Source: CAYPTY01 sp964413935 (GTDB lineage Bacteria; Bacteroidota; Rhodothermia; Balneolales; Balneolaceae). From it: DNA of 14,838 nt. Below are positions 14,426-14,838 of this stretch, piece after piece; the first letter of the stretch is position 1, and every line of letters starts with the position of its first letter. The position numbers were made by a program, and so were the translations under genes. The notes beneath the pieces are model-generated. The model worked only from the letters and a program-made list of their open reading frames with translations, searched no databases and was not told the DNA's origin. Location of the stretch: the NCBI GenBank assembly GCA_964413935.1, contig CAYPTY010000033.1:1-14838 (forward strand). Reading direction: 5' to 3'.

Positions 14426-14838
14426 ATGGGTAATTCGACTGCAAAACAGGATGAACGCATCGCCAATATGAGCTTTGCCTCCGTCTATCCGCATTATGTA
14501 ACCAAAGTAGAGAAGAAGGGCCGCACGAAGGCAGAGCTGCACACCGTCATTGAATGGCTGACCGGCTTTGATGAGAAGACCATGAATCAACACATCGAAA
14601 AGAAATCCACCATTCAGGAGTTTTTCGGGGATGCCGACCTGAATCCCAAGGCATCACTCATCAAAGGGCTGATCTGTGGCTACAGGGTTGAGGAGATCGA
14701 GACTCCCCTGACTCAGCAAGTCCGTTACCTGGATAAACTGGTGGCCGAACTGGCCCGGGGGAAAAAGATGGAAAATATCTTGAGGACTTGGGACTTGGGA
14801 CTTGGGACTTGGGACTTGGGACTTGGGACTTGGGACTT
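14426..14838 (+). CDS. DUF2200 family protein, running into a tandem repeat (cut by window edge)
   Basis: At least 137 codons with no stop before the window ends. Residues 13-120 match DUF2200: IANMSFASVYPHYVTKVEKK near the start, then KGRTKAEL, VIEWLTGF, FFGDADLNPKASLIKGLICG, VEEIETPL and RYLDKLVAELARGKKMENILR. The family function is unknown. From memory its members end near this last ILR, at about 115-120 residues. Here residue 120 (R) is followed by TWDLGLG repeated, encoded by the GACTTGG repeat, so the natural stop appears lost or displaced. The ATG at 14426 has GGTGAG five bases upstream; TTG 14414 and GTG 14417 are in-frame alternatives. No membrane segment or signal peptide is visible, so a cytoplasmic protein is expected. 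Confidence 0.85.
   Translation, partial: MGNSTAKQDERIANMSFASVYPHYVTKVEKKGRTKAELHTVIEWLTGFDEKTMNQHIEKKSTIQEFFGDADLNPKASLIKGLICGYRVEEIETPLTQQVRYLDKLVAELARGKKMENILRTWDLGLGTWDLGLGTWD
14785..14838. repeat. GACTTGG heptamer tandem repeat (at least 7.7 copies, continues past the window)
   Basis: Seven perfect copies of GACTTGG plus GACTT, up to the last base. Because 7 is not a multiple of 3, every forward frame reads the same seven-codon cycle (D-L-G-L-G-T-W), and no frame on either strand contains a stop. It begins in the last conserved codon of the DUF2200 gene. Confidence 0.97.

Overview
The window looks like a chromosomal segment from a Balneolota- or Bacteroidota-type bacterium. This rests on gene content only: a ccmC-ccmD-ccmE-ccmF block with a Cys-type CcmE, a DUF5683 envelope protein, two secreted S9 family peptidases and an E. 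coli-like LdhA. No rRNA, tRNA, transposase, phage gene or CRISPR array is visible. Most genes are roughly half G+C. The ldhA gene is clearly more A+T rich.

Layout. Bases 1-61 carry the first 20 codons of truA (minus strand, cut by the window edge). Divergent from it is a CDF-family zinc exporter (182-1096, plus). It converges, with overlapping stop codons, on a minus-strand operon running from 5543 down to 1093: ccmC, a ccmD-like small membrane protein, ccmE, ccmF and a DUF5683 protein. Adjacent genes lie 23 bases or less apart, and ccmE/ccmF and ccmF/DUF5683 are translationally linked. Divergent from ccmC is a membrane protein with a bacterial PH-like domain and a SHOCT-like tail (about 5614-6126, plus). 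It is followed by a DUF4386 membrane protein (6273-6965), a secreted DPP-IV-like S9 peptidase (7142-9496), a small DUF6746-like lipoprotein (9621-10082) and ldhA (10273-11259). The peptidase and the lipoprotein each end in a clear intrinsic terminator. A 100-N scaffold gap (11372-11471) sits inside a short repeat that includes a perfect 9-bp hairpin. A second, distinct secreted S9 peptidase (11516-14269) is on the minus strand. Divergent from it is a DUF2200 protein (14426 to the window end) whose frame runs without a stop into a 7-base tandem repeat.

Function. The ccm genes handle haem and attach it to c-type cytochromes outside the inner membrane. CcmC and CcmE make holo-CcmE and CcmF passes the haem to apocytochrome. 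ccmA, ccmB, ccmG and ccmH are absent here. CcmE carries CPSKY in place of the classical His-type motif, and CcmC has a diverged Trp-rich motif, so this is a variant Ccm system. The two S9 peptidases and the lipoprotein suggest peptide use and envelope functions. LdhA suggests a fermentative option.

I did not find a convincing wholly new multi-gene system. The best leads are the variant Ccm operon with its coupled DUF5683 gene, the repeat-flanked assembly gap, and the DUF2200 frame that reads into a stop-free heptamer repeat.
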